Shown: one piece after another, positions 15,055 to 26,400 of the stretch | Numbering within the stretch: position 1 is the first letter of the stretch | Layout: the number at the start of each line of letters is the position of its first letter | Source: Paludibacteraceae bacterium | Lineage (GTDB): Bacteria > Bacteroidota > Bacteroidia > Bacteroidales > Paludibacteraceae | Assembly: GCA_017961765.1 (NCBI GenBank) | Contig: JAGCWQ010000116.1 | Coordinates: 1 to 64,000, forward strand | Reading direction: 5' to 3' | DNA length: 64,000 bases | Translations under genes and position numbers: made by a program | The notes under the pieces: model-generated | What the model saw: the letters and a program-made list of their open reading frames with translations, nothing else | The model's database searches: none | What the model was told of the DNA's origin: nothing

Positions 15055-16554
15055 TTAAGGTAACACAGTATTATTCTTAACTCTCTGATAAACAAGATAT
15101 ATAATAATCGGAATGATTGGCAAAAAGAATAAATAAAAAACATCCGTATAGCTGTTTTCTATCTTCATGAATATGATTTGGGGAGAAAGGGCTTCCCAAA
15201 AACAAAAGAAAAAGACGATGAATTCGGTGATCAGCGTAATGGGAAACAAGACAAAGAGCGTCGGATAGACCGACTTCCACAAATTCATCTCGGTCGAGGT
15301 GAAATTAAGCACGAAATAGACCACGAGAAGGAGAAGGAGCACCAAGTCAATCACCAAAAACAAGCCACACATGCCTGAGTTGTAATCACACTGTAGAATC
15401 TTCTCTATATCGGTCCGCGACTCCTCATCGACCTCGTTCGTCCGAAAATGGAACAAATAAAACGGATTGATGATGCGGGATATAATCGAGGACGTGTCCA
15501 CAGAGCCACCGTCCTTTATCAATTGGACAGGCAAGCCATACTCGTCAAAATCAGCGAAATAGATTGCATCTACAAAACATTGTAGTCCAGAAAGATAGTT
15601 ATAGTGTTGCGCCTTCTCCTCATAGTTGAACATCAGATGCAAATCCAGATTTTTATGGGAAGGTTCCTTCGCACCAAAAGCATAACAACCATCGTTCTTA
15701 TCAACAAGGCTATCCACCACCAGACTAATCTTCTTGACAAACTGAGCCATCTCACGGGGACGGTCAAAACGGTAATCGGGGAAATAGAAATTGACTCCCG
15801 TAACATGTTCGTGGGTAAGTACGCTCAACGAATCGCCAAACAAATTGTAAATCAAGTTTCTTTGCGAGGATTCAGAGCGAAGGAAGAAGTCCGTATAAAC
15901 ATCTCCAGTTAACATGACAACCAACTCCATCCGATTCTTTTGATTCCAATTATAGTTCAACTCCTTAAGATATTCCTTGAAATTGGTTTCCACCAAAGAG
16001 CCTCCCGTCATGGGGTTCACCACATAGCCCAAATAGGATTCATGACTATCCAAATACTCGTTCGACTTCTGGTCCAAATGTTTATAGACATCGCTCATCC
16101 AATAGGGAACGATGGAATAGTTGAAGTTCTTACCATCTTGGTTGTGAATCTTCTTTGAGAGGGAATCGACTTCACTCTGGAGATAAAGCGACAAGAGCGA
16201 CGTCTGCACCGTATCCTTTCCAATTTCATTCTTCTTGTCTTTATTATTATCATTATTCTTCCAAACCGCCCGCAACAGACGTGGTGCTTGACAAACCTCC
16301 TCTTCCTCGATGTCCTCTTCAGGAAGGGGTACCATCGTATCTTGTTCCAACTCTTCTTCAGGAATGATAATCAGGGACGACGGCTCTTCCATATTTGAAT
16401 AATACTCACGAATATAGTTCCACCCCTTCACCGTCTGCGAAGCGAAAGGAAGGTAACGACTAAGCGCATGGTTGAGGTTGTCCGCCCGAGAAACAGAGGA
16501 CAACAAGAGCAGGCACACGCTCCAAACGACGATTTTCAAACTACTGCTTTTCAT
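15055..16554 (-). CDS. eCIS-linked membrane protein of unknown function
   Basis: A 499-residue protein with a signal peptide (residues about 1-24), an acidic low-complexity stretch (about 60-90, rich in EEE), a long exported domain (about 110-385), and three C-terminal membrane helices (about 394-416, 425-449 and 468-490). I recognise no domain. The segment LTHEHVTGVNFYFPDYRFD followed by an amphipathic helix loosely recalls the strand and helix around the active site of GH18-type barrels, but that is weak. Its start overlaps the AAA+ ATPase stop by 14 bp, so it belongs to the eCIS operon. An envelope function, such as anchoring particles, release, or self-protection against cargo, is possible and unproven. 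Confidence 0.75.
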   Translation of the reverse strand: MKSSSLKIVVWSVCLLLLSSVSRADNLNHALSRYLPFASQTVKGWNYIREYYSNMEEPSSLIIIPEEELEQDTMVPLPEEDIEEEEVCQAPRLLRAVWKNNDNNKDKKNEIGKDTVQTSLLSLYLQSEVDSLSKKIHNQDGKNFNYSIVPYWMSDVYKHLDQKSNEYLDSHESYLGYVVNPMTGGSLVETNFKEYLKELNYNWNQKNRMELVVMLTGDVYTDFFLRSESSQRNLIYNLFGDSLSVLTHEHVTGVNFYFPDYRFDRPREMAQFVKKISLVVDSLVDKNDGCYAFGAKEPSHKNLDLHLMFNYEEKAQHYNYLSGLQCFVDAIYFADFDEYGLPVQLIKDGGSVDTSSIISRIINPFYLFHFRTNEVDEESRTDIEKILQCDYNSGMCGLFLVIDLVLLLLLVVYFVLNFTSTEMNLWKSVYPTLFVLFPITLITEFIVFFFCFWEALSPQIIFMKIENSYTDVFYLFFLPIIPIIIYLVYQRVKNNTVLP

Positions 16555-17839
16555 GTATGATTCTAAGAAATATTTCTTTTGTCAACTTACTTTGTGCGGT
16601 CGCATAGAGATAGATGGCACATTGACGAATCACGTTCGCAATATTTCCACCCGAGATTTCCTCTAGTGCAGCCACTTTAAGAATCTCCTTCTTGTCGTCT
16701 TCCAGCCAACTTTCGGGCAGCATATTCTCCCAAAGCTGCCTTCTTTGTTGTTCATCCGGAATCGGGAAATAGACCATCGACTGGAATCGGCGGGCAAAAG
16801 CCTCGTCAATATTCGATTTCAAGTTCGTGGCCAAGATGATGATTCCGTCATAATCCTCGATACGTTGCAAAAGGAACGCCACCTCTTGGTTGGCATGGCG
16901 GTCGTTGGAGGTATTGGCGGAAGTTCGTTTCCCGAAGAGAGCATCAGCCTCGTCAAAGAAGAGAATCCAGTTACGGCTCTCCGCCATATCAAAGACCTTA
17001 GCCAAGTTCTTCTCCGTCTCACCAATATATTTGGATACAATCATGGAGAGGTCCACACGATAGACATCCATATGGTTGCGTTTTCCCAACAAGGTGGCTG
17101 CCAATGTCTTACCTGTTCCAGGAGGACCGTAGAAAAGTGCACGATACCCTCTTTTAAGATACTTTCTCAAGCCCCAATCCTCCATAATTGTCTGATGACC
17201 ATTAATCCACGTATGGATATTTTCCAGAGCCGTTTCCACCTTGTAATCGACCACCAAATCCTCCCAATTCAACTCAGTCTCTATCCTTTTGGCAGGAAAG
17301 TCCGAACCATAGGTTGGCTTGAAATCCTTCCGCAATAAAACCTTGGATAAGAACTCATCCGTGACTCGCAGTTGACCACTAAGGAAAGGTTCCCCCTTGC
17401 CAGCGCCCTCCAATCCAAGAATATTGTTCTTATGGAACCAATGATCGTCGGAAAAGAGAGCCATCACCGCAGCCCGTTTCTCCACATCGTCGCCCGCCAA
17501 GAGGAAAGCCGCCGTCTCTCCCGTTGGGAGGAAACCACTATGAGAAAGCCCCTTCCACCCTCCAAACTCCGTATAGGGTTTCCCCGTGTTCTTATTAGGC
17601 GAGAAGAAAATGTCGAGAGTTTGGGGCGAGATGTGGGGCATGAGAGCCAAGAGAATCACCACATACTCATCGAACGTAATGGTATCAACCCCCATCAGAG
17701 TAGCCAATTCAGCATCCTTGGGATAACCCACCTCCTCTATTTGCGAATATTCACAGTCATTCTTGAAATAGAGGGCGATGGCGGTTTCGATGATTTTCTG
17801 AAACCATACAATATGTTGATTTAAACCCATTTGATTCAT
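16541..17839 (-). CDS. AAA+ ATPase of the contractile injection system (Afp15-like)
   Basis: A 432-residue protein. An N-terminal winged-helix-like region (about 1-190) is followed by one AAA+ module: Walker A GPPGTGKT at 238-245, Walker B ILFFDEAD at about 292-299, an ATNLKSNID sensor 1 region and an arginine-rich AFARRF finger near the end of the module. This is the single-module, CDC48-like ATPase found in all known eCIS loci (Afp15/Pvc15), not the two-module ClpV of T6SS. In the known systems it is thought to help assembly or cargo loading. It starts 14 bp after the tape-measure stop. Confidence 0.92.
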   Translation of the reverse strand: MNQMGLNQHIVWFQKIIETAIALYFKNDCEYSQIEEVGYPKDAELATLMGVDTITFDEYVVILLALMPHISPQTLDIFFSPNKNTGKPYTEFGGWKGLSHSGFLPTGETAAFLLAGDDVEKRAAVMALFSDDHWFHKNNILGLEGAGKGEPFLSGQLRVTDEFLSKVLLRKDFKPTYGSDFPAKRIETELNWEDLVVDYKVETALENIHTWINGHQTIMEDWGLRKYLKRGYRALFYGPPGTGKTLAATLLGKRNHMDVYRVDLSMIVSKYIGETEKNLAKVFDMAESRNWILFFDEADALFGKRTSANTSNDRHANQEVAFLLQRIEDYDGIIILATNLKSNIDEAFARRFQSMVYFPIPDEQQRRQLWENMLPESWLEDDKKEILKVAALEEISGGNIANVIRQCAIYLYATAQSKLTKEIFLRIIHEKQ

Positions 17840-17853
17840 ACCAATTCACTTTT

Positions 17854-20800
17854 TCACCTCCATTCCACCACAATTATTCGATCCATCCATCTATACTTAA
17901 TCATTTTGAAACTCCATGGGATGCTTTCCAATAGAATATCGTAGGCACGTTCATGCACCTTCACCTGCCATGCTTGTTCCTTCTCACACTTCAGAGTAGC
18001 CGAGCGTTGCAGGAACGAGACACGGAAGGCTTCATCGGAGGTGTTCTGCATCTTGCCCCATTGCTGTTTCACGCCAACTAACATGCTGTCTGCCAATTTT
18101 GTTTCTTGTTCCGTCAATTTGCAGGAGAGCGGTATGGGGCAAACACATTTCAGTCCTACCAAAAGTCGATTCAAAAAGAGTTCTGCCTCCTTATGTTCCC
18201 GTTCATCACCATAGACAAGGTACTGAAGCAGGAAGATTGCCCTTATCCTATTTTCATCATCCAAGAAATCCTTTCCCTCCTGATTGAGATAGCCCGCATA
18301 CTGGAAAAGTCGAGGGAAATAGGGAGCCAACAACACAAGCCCCGCATTCTCCACCGTCCAATCCTGCTTTTTCGTCACGATTTCCGAGGCAAGGAGTTCT
18401 TCCAAGTCGTTCTTAGGGCAAAACGAATCGAGTTGCTCGCAAAGTTTTTTCCTCAGGAGCGTCTCGTCTTGTGTTCCATCTTCCGCAAGAATAGCAGAGG
18501 ATTGAAGTCGGGAGTATCCTTGTTTTGTAAGTTCAGAGCGCAGAGCACTCAAATCGACCGTTTGCCTCAGGCAGTTCTTTATCTCGTCCATCGACCAAGA
18601 GAAATAGGATCTGGAAGCCAACTGAGCCAAACGAATCAGCAACTGTTCGGATGAGCTCCTCAACAATGAGGAGGAAACACCCCACTTCGCAAGTTGGTGA
18701 TAGAGTTGTTTCAACTCCTCCAACAACCGATTAATCCTGCTATCCGAGACAACGGTCAGAAATGAGAAGAGGCACTTCAGATCATTCTGCATGACACCGA
18801 ATAATTCTCTCCAAGAGAGTTCGCCCGACCTCCACAACTCAGCCAACTGACGAGGATTTTCATGGATCACATAATACAACAATCGTCTCTGATATTCTGT
18901 CGGAACACCCGTCTGACCAAACGACAACAAAAGCATCTTTCGAGTCTCATCTTCCGTCAGAGAGAACGTCCCGGAATCTTGAACCAACTCCAAGAAAAGA
19001 GTCTTCACCACCCCTAAAAGTTCTTCCCGCTCCTTCCGTCCCAAAGGATCTGCCTCCTCCAACATCAACCAATAACTTTTCAACACCTCAGAGAGTGAGA
19101 GGTTATAATGAGCTGATAGTTCCTTCATCACCCGCAAGACATAAATCTTCCTCGAATAGACCGAGCCTTGTGGAAACATCAAGCAAGAGAAAAGAATTCT
19201 CCACTTCAACAAAGAGAAGCCCTCGTTTGCCTTGCCCTCCAACAAGCCATCACGATACTGTTCCAGATAGTGGGCATGGGCCACCAAGAAAGCACTATCT
19301 GCAGGATGGATTATAGAGACGAGTTTTTCCAAATCCGAAACAACGTGCAGCGAATAAAACTTTTCAAACAAAGTCCCATCACGGACAATCACCATCAAAT
19401 CCTCACGACCGCAAACCTCAGAAAGCGATTCACTCGAAAGTGGACGATTCTCGGTTTCGCCCTCATACAATCGTTGAAGTCCCATCAAGATAGCAGTCAG
19501 ATTAGTAGTCAAAGGCGTTTGTTGTTGAGACTCCACCCCTTCCAAGAACAGTCGCAACAAATCAAGATAGCCCACATTATAGTGATTTGACAAATCCCGG
19601 ATAACCGACTGCACAAAGAACGTCCGATTAAATCCTGCCTCAGGCATGCCGATAGCCACCCGCAACACAAACTGCCATTTGAGTTGACTATATTCGTTGC
19701 CACACTTGCCCGTCAAGACACCTCGATTTTTGTTGCCCTCAATTCGACTATCAAAAGAGAAGATGAAGTCGGCATCCTGCGGGAAAAGAAGGGAGACCAC
19801 CTTCCGAATGCCTTGTTCGGGCAAAAGAGAGACAACTCTACGTAACTTTCTTTCATCAGAAAAGAGAAAGACCAAATTGTCTCTAGAGAGCAGGAACTCT
19901 TTGTGCAAAGAGGTCTCGGAAGCATTCGGACGAAGAACAGAGAGAAGAGCATCCACATCCATTGTACCAAACGAGGGAACTGAATTCTCTGTAGCCAACT
20001 CTGTCAATAGTTTCGTAAAATCTTCCCTATAGACACGAAAAGCATCCATTTCATCCAAAGAAAAGGTAACCCACCGGACCAACGACGAGAGTTCACAACC
20101 ATAATGGGCCGCCAACCCTCTGAGGGTATACGAGACAAATTGCTTCCTTGAGAACCAACTCTTTCCCTCGGTATAGAGATAACTGAAAACCACCTGCCAC
20201 AAGACATCACGATAAGCAGACTCGGTGACAAAAGGCATCTGTAGCCCGACAGGGTTCTTCTTTTGCGCACTTCGATGCAATCGCACATAGAGACAAATAA
20301 ACTTGGACTCATCCGGATGGAGTTTTCCGACCAACTGTTCCAACTCCTCATCCGAAAATTGTTGAGAAAGGCGACGAAGAACAAAGTCGTAATGGCCATA
20401 GGCTTCCAAGAAACCACGCAACGCTGAAGAGGAAGAGGCAAGAGTCAACTGCAAAAGATAACTGACATCCGAGAATTTCTCGTCAACGCCATCCTGCAAG
20501 CAACCATGCAACAGAAAAAAGACCAAGCACTCATAAGCCGACAAAGATTTGGTCTTCCGCTGTATGTTCACCTTTATGTCGCCAGCATCCACAATCGTTT
20601 GTTCTCTGGACAAATGGAGCCTCAACGAGCGCAACTTCTCCCGCAATCTTTTCTCAAACTCTTGATCAAATCCATCTTCCGGAACAATCCCCAAATTCAA
20701 TACGAGAGAATCCATCTCAAGGATGTCTGCCTCACTATCCAAAGCGGAGAGTTCCTCTTCAACGATACTCTCAAAGCTATGTTGGAAGAAATTGTCCCAC

Positions 20801-20871
20801 CGTTGATAGAGTTCTCTGGCGAACTCCTCGGAGGAGACCTTAATAGAAAAACTACATGTGTTTATATTCAT
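17854..20871 (-). CDS. contractile injection system tape-measure protein (Afp14-like)
   Basis: A 1,005-residue, mostly helical, leucine-rich protein without a signal peptide. Its first 90 residues fit the start of the CIS tape-measure family: ADILEMDSLVLNLGIVP and then a FEKRLREKLRSLRLHL helix. Two or three internal repeats of a roughly 130-residue unit are visible. Each has a KLHPDESKFICLY, LLFPQDADFIFSF or IHPADSAFLVAH phrase, then a WQ/WRxVF...YxxEGKSWFSRKxFVxxxL-like segment and an HYGCELSSLV, HYNVGYLDLL or HYNLSLSEVL phrase. Position between the Afp12-like wedge and the AAA+ gene supports the call. Its length should set the tube length. Confidence 0.85.
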   Translation of the reverse strand: MNINTCSFSIKVSSEEFARELYQRWDNFFQHSFESIVEEELSALDSEADILEMDSLVLNLGIVPEDGFDQEFEKRLREKLRSLRLHLSREQTIVDAGDIKVNIQRKTKSLSAYECLVFFLLHGCLQDGVDEKFSDVSYLLQLTLASSSSALRGFLEAYGHYDFVLRRLSQQFSDEELEQLVGKLHPDESKFICLYVRLHRSAQKKNPVGLQMPFVTESAYRDVLWQVVFSYLYTEGKSWFSRKQFVSYTLRGLAAHYGCELSSLVRWVTFSLDEMDAFRVYREDFTKLLTELATENSVPSFGTMDVDALLSVLRPNASETSLHKEFLLSRDNLVFLFSDERKLRRVVSLLPEQGIRKVVSLLFPQDADFIFSFDSRIEGNKNRGVLTGKCGNEYSQLKWQFVLRVAIGMPEAGFNRTFFVQSVIRDLSNHYNVGYLDLLRLFLEGVESQQQTPLTTNLTAILMGLQRLYEGETENRPLSSESLSEVCGREDLMVIVRDGTLFEKFYSLHVVSDLEKLVSIIHPADSAFLVAHAHYLEQYRDGLLEGKANEGFSLLKWRILFSCLMFPQGSVYSRKIYVLRVMKELSAHYNLSLSEVLKSYWLMLEEADPLGRKEREELLGVVKTLFLELVQDSGTFSLTEDETRKMLLLSFGQTGVPTEYQRRLLYYVIHENPRQLAELWRSGELSWRELFGVMQNDLKCLFSFLTVVSDSRINRLLEELKQLYHQLAKWGVSSSLLRSSSEQLLIRLAQLASRSYFSWSMDEIKNCLRQTVDLSALRSELTKQGYSRLQSSAILAEDGTQDETLLRKKLCEQLDSFCPKNDLEELLASEIVTKKQDWTVENAGLVLLAPYFPRLFQYAGYLNQEGKDFLDDENRIRAIFLLQYLVYGDEREHKEAELFLNRLLVGLKCVCPIPLSCKLTEQETKLADSMLVGVKQQWGKMQNTSDEAFRVSFLQRSATLKCEKEQAWQVKVHERAYDILLESIPWSFKMIKYRWMDRIIVVEWR

Positions 20872-20895
20872 TGGTTATCTATCAATTACATTTTA

Positions 20896-22725
20896 CTAAA
20901 ACGAAAAAACTTTTGCACCTGACTTCAGCCAAGCCATCAATTTAGAAGACAAGACGTCTGCGCCCAATTTACGTTGCGTAGAAAGCATGTACTTCCAAAA
21001 ATCCAGGTCGGCCTTGAAAGCCTCCCTAGTCGAGAAAGGGAACCATTTCACATACCGAATGGAGAGATGCGCCGGCAACCTTTTCTGGAGCAAAAAGAGA
21101 CAACAATTACAGAAGTGCTTATCCTGCAACAACAGATCCGAAGCAAAAAACAAGACAGAGACCGTGAATTTGTCCTCCTCCGGAATATCTACCGATTGAG
21201 CATACGCAAAGAGAGGATGCTCCACCAAGAAAAAATCGAAATGGTGTTCGTCGATTCCCAACAAGAGTTTCAAATAGTTTTCCACCCCCGAGAAATTATC
21301 GCAAGAGGCATCCAACAAATTCATAGCCTTACCACGTTCTTTCCCATACGTTGCCAAATAGTTCACAAAACGCAAACGTGCATCTGGCCGACGGGTACCG
21401 TGGAAATTGAGGCCTGCCAATTTACTGTTCTCGCCATATAGATTCTCGACCAAATCGACCCAACCACTGGAAATTCCTTCCTTCCCATTCACCAAGGTAC
21501 TGACATGGTTCAACTTGTCCAACCCAGCCTCGAAGAGTTCGTCCAACCACGAAAGATAGACCTTCAGCTGCGCCGTCTTTCGAACCGTAGCCGGAGTTGA
21601 AAGCGAAGGAAGAAGCCCCCGTTCGTTTACCCCATAGCAATCAGGAAGGCCATATGCCAACGGGAGATGAGAAAAAACACCATGATTTTTTCCCTCCAAA
21701 CCACAAGACGACCGATTCTTTCCATCGGAAGCAGAAGAATCAACCCTCATAAAGCGGTAGTTCTGAATCAGTTTATTCACCTCATGGGCATCTACGGAGA
21801 TTTTCTGACCATTTCGCCAAAGATTCACGAAAGTGGAGCCTGCACCAAACGACTTCACGACATACGAATGATACAAGTCTGGCATGGACAACTTGTCGAC
21901 AAAGCGGTTATTGCCATCCGAAAAATACAAAGTAAAGACCTTACGAACCCCATCAATGGCTTGGATTGCAGAATAGAGATTCGCCACAACAAGTGTCTCG
22001 CCCTCTGGAGTCAACGATGTGGGATCCACCATCTTCCGTTGCGTCGGTCCCTCAAAAATCTCATCAACCTCCCGCCCCTGCGCCATCTCCTCCTTAACCG
22101 ACAAAAACGAGACACCAGAGCTAAGGAACGTTTGGGTTCTGTAATAGATATCTGCCAGCAATTGTTCCGCCAAGGCATCCATGCCAATCTCCACATCCGC
22201 ATGAAGTTGAATATCTATGGATTGTGAAAAGACAACCTGATTGAGAATCTCGCATAGATTTCGGTTCGCATGGAAAATCCGTTCCACTTGGGCAATCACA
22301 TCCTGCTTCTGACTATCCAGCGTGTCAGGGTAGGCATCCAAGACAAAATCATAGGAGCAAGCCTCCTTGTTCACGATGACTTTCACATCCGAGACATTCT
22401 CCACCGAAGAGAGGATTAGCAAACGATAGTCCTTTGGAGTAACCGGCACCGTAGTAAAGACCTCGTCAGGAGGAAACAACATCGACTGCTTAGGGTCGAA
22501 GGAATCTCCCGAGGTCAGATAATCCTGAATATCAAAACCTAACCTATAATCGAATTCCCACAGGGCATAGTTCAACTGTTCGAGAATAGTCACGCCCGGG
22601 TCATGCAAGTTGTAATCCGTCCAGACATTGCCAGACAATTCTTGCAGTTGGGTAAGAGACTCTTCTTGAAGCACCTCGAAGAAATTCTTCTCTTGTTGAA
22701 TACGCTCTATAGATATATGTTCCAT
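20896..22725 (-). CDS. eCIS baseplate wedge protein (Afp12-like)
   Basis: A 609-residue soluble protein. Its N-terminal motif WTDYNLHDPGVTILEQLNYA followed by a YRLGFDIQDYL segment is characteristic of Afp12/Pvc12 baseplate proteins. Residues about 70-130 carry the YRLLILSSVENVSDVKVI phrase that resembles the J-protein fold. It is shorter than the usual 800-1,000 residues. It starts 24 bp after the fibre-like gene and ends 24 bp before the tape measure, so it lies in the baseplate block of the operon. It should pair with the J-like Afp11 protein to form the wedge. Confidence 0.85.
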   Translation of the reverse strand: MEHISIERIQQEKNFFEVLQEESLTQLQELSGNVWTDYNLHDPGVTILEQLNYALWEFDYRLGFDIQDYLTSGDSFDPKQSMLFPPDEVFTTVPVTPKDYRLLILSSVENVSDVKVIVNKEACSYDFVLDAYPDTLDSQKQDVIAQVERIFHANRNLCEILNQVVFSQSIDIQLHADVEIGMDALAEQLLADIYYRTQTFLSSGVSFLSVKEEMAQGREVDEIFEGPTQRKMVDPTSLTPEGETLVVANLYSAIQAIDGVRKVFTLYFSDGNNRFVDKLSMPDLYHSYVVKSFGAGSTFVNLWRNGQKISVDAHEVNKLIQNYRFMRVDSSASDGKNRSSCGLEGKNHGVFSHLPLAYGLPDCYGVNERGLLPSLSTPATVRKTAQLKVYLSWLDELFEAGLDKLNHVSTLVNGKEGISSGWVDLVENLYGENSKLAGLNFHGTRRPDARLRFVNYLATYGKERGKAMNLLDASCDNFSGVENYLKLLLGIDEHHFDFFLVEHPLFAYAQSVDIPEEDKFTVSVLFFASDLLLQDKHFCNCCLFLLQKRLPAHLSIRYVKWFPFSTREAFKADLDFWKYMLSTQRKLGADVLSSKLMAWLKSGAKVFSF

Positions 22726-22749
22726 CCTATGTATATTCTACCCGAACTA

Positions 22750-23451
22750 TTACTTTTCTTGAATGTAGTAGGATATTTTAGCCTGCTCCCCGAAATTGGA
22801 GCGAGTGCGTATCTGTAATCCATACACATCCTGACCGCTGTCACTTTCCTTCCGATTCCATCGAACCTGAATCTTATTGAACCAAGACCCGAACCAAGAG
22901 TGACACAAATAGGAAACCTTTCTATGCTTCCCAAAACAATTCATCGCAGAGACTTCGCACATGGCATACAAGCCCGCCCCTTTCCTTCCATGGGCCTTCG
23001 CCACGATATGGTAGGCCGAGCAAGCATAATTATAGATGCTGATGTCCTGCCACTGACCATTTGCCTCCACCTCCTGCACATTTCCGCAATAAGAGGTTGC
23101 CGAAACATTGCCATCCACCCTAAGTTCAGAAGAAACAGAGACAGAACCGTCTTGATGCAAGGCAACGACCGCATCGTCCGTCTCCCCTCGTTTGATGCAG
23201 ATGGCACCTTTCTCATCCACAGAGAAACGCCAAGCCGCCTCCCCATCCAAAATATCCTGACGGATCTCCATGATGCTGCCTGCTCGACTCCCGTTCGTGG
23301 GAGAGAGGACAAGACCACCATCCGACGTCTTCACCAGACCGTCATCGACTATATTGAACATAGAATCGATTAAATCTGCAAACTGCGTGCTGTCAGGCTT
23401 TTTGCCTTGTGAAAAATATTCTTTTAATGTGCGTCTATTTGTTTTCGCCAT
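22750..23451 (-). CDS. fibre-like or adhesin protein of the eCIS
   Basis: A 233-residue protein. I prefer the ATG at 23451, giving MAKTNRRTLKEYFSQGKKP, to one 21 bp upstream, because RTLKEYF...GKKPDSTQFADLIDSMFN is the usual N-terminus of Bacteroidota tail-fibre-like proteins in eCIS and phage. The middle (about 55-115) has short beta-strand phrases typical of fibres, such as AICIKRGETDDAVVALHQDG and SVSSELRVDGNVSATSY. The end (about 120-233) is a compact domain with several Cys and aromatic residues that could bind a receptor. It sits between the two wedge genes, where fibres are not always found. The binding target is unknown. Confidence 0.7.
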   Translation of the reverse strand: MAKTNRRTLKEYFSQGKKPDSTQFADLIDSMFNIVDDGLVKTSDGGLVLSPTNGSRAGSIMEIRQDILDGEAAWRFSVDEKGAICIKRGETDDAVVALHQDGSVSVSSELRVDGNVSATSYCGNVQEVEANGQWQDISIYNYACSAYHIVAKAHGRKGAGLYAMCEVSAMNCFGKHRKVSYLCHSWFGSWFNKIQVRWNRKESDSGQDVYGLQIRTRSNFGEQAKISYYIQEK

Positions 23452-23481
23452 ATCAATCCATTTAAAACACAACCCTATTTT

Positions 23482-26400
23482 TTAGCAATCAAACGTTCCT
23501 AACGCCTCCCCCTTAGGAGCCTCAACAACGAAAGTATCCCCAATCTCGAAGTCGCCAATTCCCGAAGTACCATTCCATTCCGCCTCGCTAACCAGAGGTT
23601 TCACATAAACCTCCTCAACATATAAGAGAGCCCACTTTCGAGAAGGAGCAATTCGAAAACCCTCGTCATTTCCCAAGACCCATTCATCCACACTCCGTTC
23701 ATAAGTGTTATCTGCCTTACGGTAGACATGGATTGCCTTGAAACCATACGTTTGCGAAACACCCTTGACATTACGGATAGCATCTTGCAAATCCATCACC
23801 GAGAAGGAGTGCCCCAAGACAGGAACCGAAACGCCATCCAACCAAGGTGAGACACAACGGCCCAACTCTTTTCGGACTTGGTTCACTATGCCTCCTGATG
23901 AGAGGCCACCCAACGTCTTCACACCACAGAACAAGGTCACATACTCATATTCAGGGTTGACCACGTCAATGGAGATGAAGGGAGAGATATAACCTTTCAA
24001 GAAATCCTCTATCTCCCTCAATTCAGAATCTGTGCACAACGGCACCTCCTCATCGGCTCTTTTCTTTCGAAGAACCACCAAAGTGACGAGGTTCCGCCTT
24101 CCAAGTTGCTTCGTATCCAAGTGCGGGATACACGAGACCCGATCGATCTGCAAGAAATTCCGCAAGACCAATTGTTCGTAGTCCGTGGCCAACAAAGCCC
24201 TATTCCTGTGAGAGATACGCTCACGGATTCGCATCTGCAACTCCTCTTCCGTCTCCTTTCCCCGTTGCCCTTTTATCGGTGAGACTTGTACGCTGGATTC
24301 AATTTCAGGGATAGCCCCCATTTCCTCTTCCGTGGTTTCCGTCTCCACTTGTACCACATTGGTGTAAAGGCCCTTCACCTTGGCACAGTTCTTATACTCT
24401 TTTTCCACCAAAGCAGAAATCCAGAGAAGTCCCTTTGCGTCAAGCATATCCGCTGTCACAGTCTCAGGCATCAAAAGAGAGACAAATCCACTCTGCGAAA
24501 GTCCATGCGTATCATCGGTCAAGACATTAGCCTCCGGAAAATTCTTCCAGCCACTCTCCGTGCGATATGACCACACCAGTTTAGGGACAGAATTCATCTC
24601 AACGGTCATATCCTCTAACGAAAGATAGAAACTCAAGACACTGAAATCCAATGCACCCGTCAAAGAAAGCACCAGACGTCCACCCTCCTCTATTCCGTTA
24701 ATGATCGGGATCGGTGTTGAAAAATCCTCCCGCTTGGACGAAAAGCCGAAAGCCGGTTGCAAATAACAGACCTCGATTTCCGAATCTCCACCCGATATGA
24801 ATTCAGTTTCTGCCTCAGCCTTATAGCCCAAACTGGCACTATCCGCCATAAGCGCCACAGGTGGCTCAGGAAGAGGCAAATGATGTTTGAGTTTACTATT
24901 AACGAGCATCGTCTCCGCAAAAACCCGACGGTAGACCGATTCGCCAAAACCCATTGAGGGCGAGGTAAATATAAATCGATAAAATCCTGATGGAACACTT
25001 CCATAATCAAACTCCGAATTGGAGAGATGTACATCGGGAAGAGGTGGCACCAACAACGTAAAACGACTCTTCTCCACAAGAACATCATCGGCGACAGGCA
25101 CCTCATCGGCAGAGGTTCTGAACAGATATTGTTCCCCCGCATTCAGGGTAGGTTTCCATGAATAACCACTCAAATATTCGCCCTTCACACGGAAAGAGGT
25201 GTTATCAATAACTTCCGAATCGTCGGAGACATAGGATGAATAATGACCCTTCATGCCTAACCTATGCTTGGGCAATCCCCGCCAAGTCAAAGAAAGATTC
25301 ACCTGCGAGACCCGCTTATTTAGCAGCTCTTCGCTACCAACGGCGAACCAGGCACCCTGAACAGTACTGCTTCCAAAGGGACTAAAGGGTTGCGTCACAT
25401 CCACTTCGCCCAAATCATTATGTAATTGGAAATTCTTCGTACCTTCAACAGTCACATCCACTTTTATCTTTTTCAACTTCACCCTTCTGCACCAACTGTA
25501 AGGATAGAGCCAAGCCTTATCCGAAACCAAGACCCGTATCTCCGGATTTATGTTCTCTTCCAACGCAGCCAACGCCGGAAATTTAGAATCCAATTCAATG
25601 GAGATGGTTATCTCCCCGTCTGAATCCCGCTTCAGAAAATCGATCAGAAACTTATCCGTTTCCAACAAGCCCAAGGAGGTACTCAAATAGATGCTGAAAG
25701 TACTCTCGTTCAAAACTTTATTCTGCGCATTCTTCTCGCTAATCTGCTGACACTGACTAACGGTCCGAATCATATCCTCGAAGAAAGAGACAGAATCCTC
25801 TGTAAGCACACAATGGACTTCAATATGCCTATGACCGCCCTCCAGTTTGAAGACTGGACTTCGGAAACCGATTCCCAATTTCTTATCGTCCACCTCCGAC
25901 TCGGGGAAAAGGGAGTCCAACGAGAGAGAGGTCACATAATCCAAATCCGACTCAGGATGCCGCTCTTTCGACTTTTCAACCTTCCACCAAGAAAGACTGT
26001 TGAGTTCAATCGTTGTCAAGACCGAATCTGTAAGAGTCCTTCCGCAAATAGACCCCTCCTCTTGACCGACCCATAGCAACGAATTGGAAGGCAACAAAAA
26101 CGAAGAAAGTCCATGCGCAAGTTTCGAAGAGACCCAAAACTTACCTTTCTTCGCCTCGTGGCACTTAGTCCCCAAAATCTTATCGTAATAGAAATCGCCT
26201 ATTCCTTGCAACCTTTGGTTAAAGGAACTCGCCATCTTGGCATATTTCGAAAGAGCATAGACCATCAAAGCCAACGAAGGGTCCATATTCCCGTTATGCA
26301 TAATTTCTTGCAGATAATGGGGCATCTTAGCTCGTAAATTCTCGATGAAACCGACCAATTGATAGCCCACCCGAAACAAAAAATCATGAGCGGAAGGCAA

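Noticed and set aside
15610..15900. Glycoside hydrolase family 18-like domain in the eCIS-linked membrane protein
   Set aside because: Only a short VTGVNFYFPDYRFD stretch hints at it. The catalytic DxxDxDxE motif is not present.
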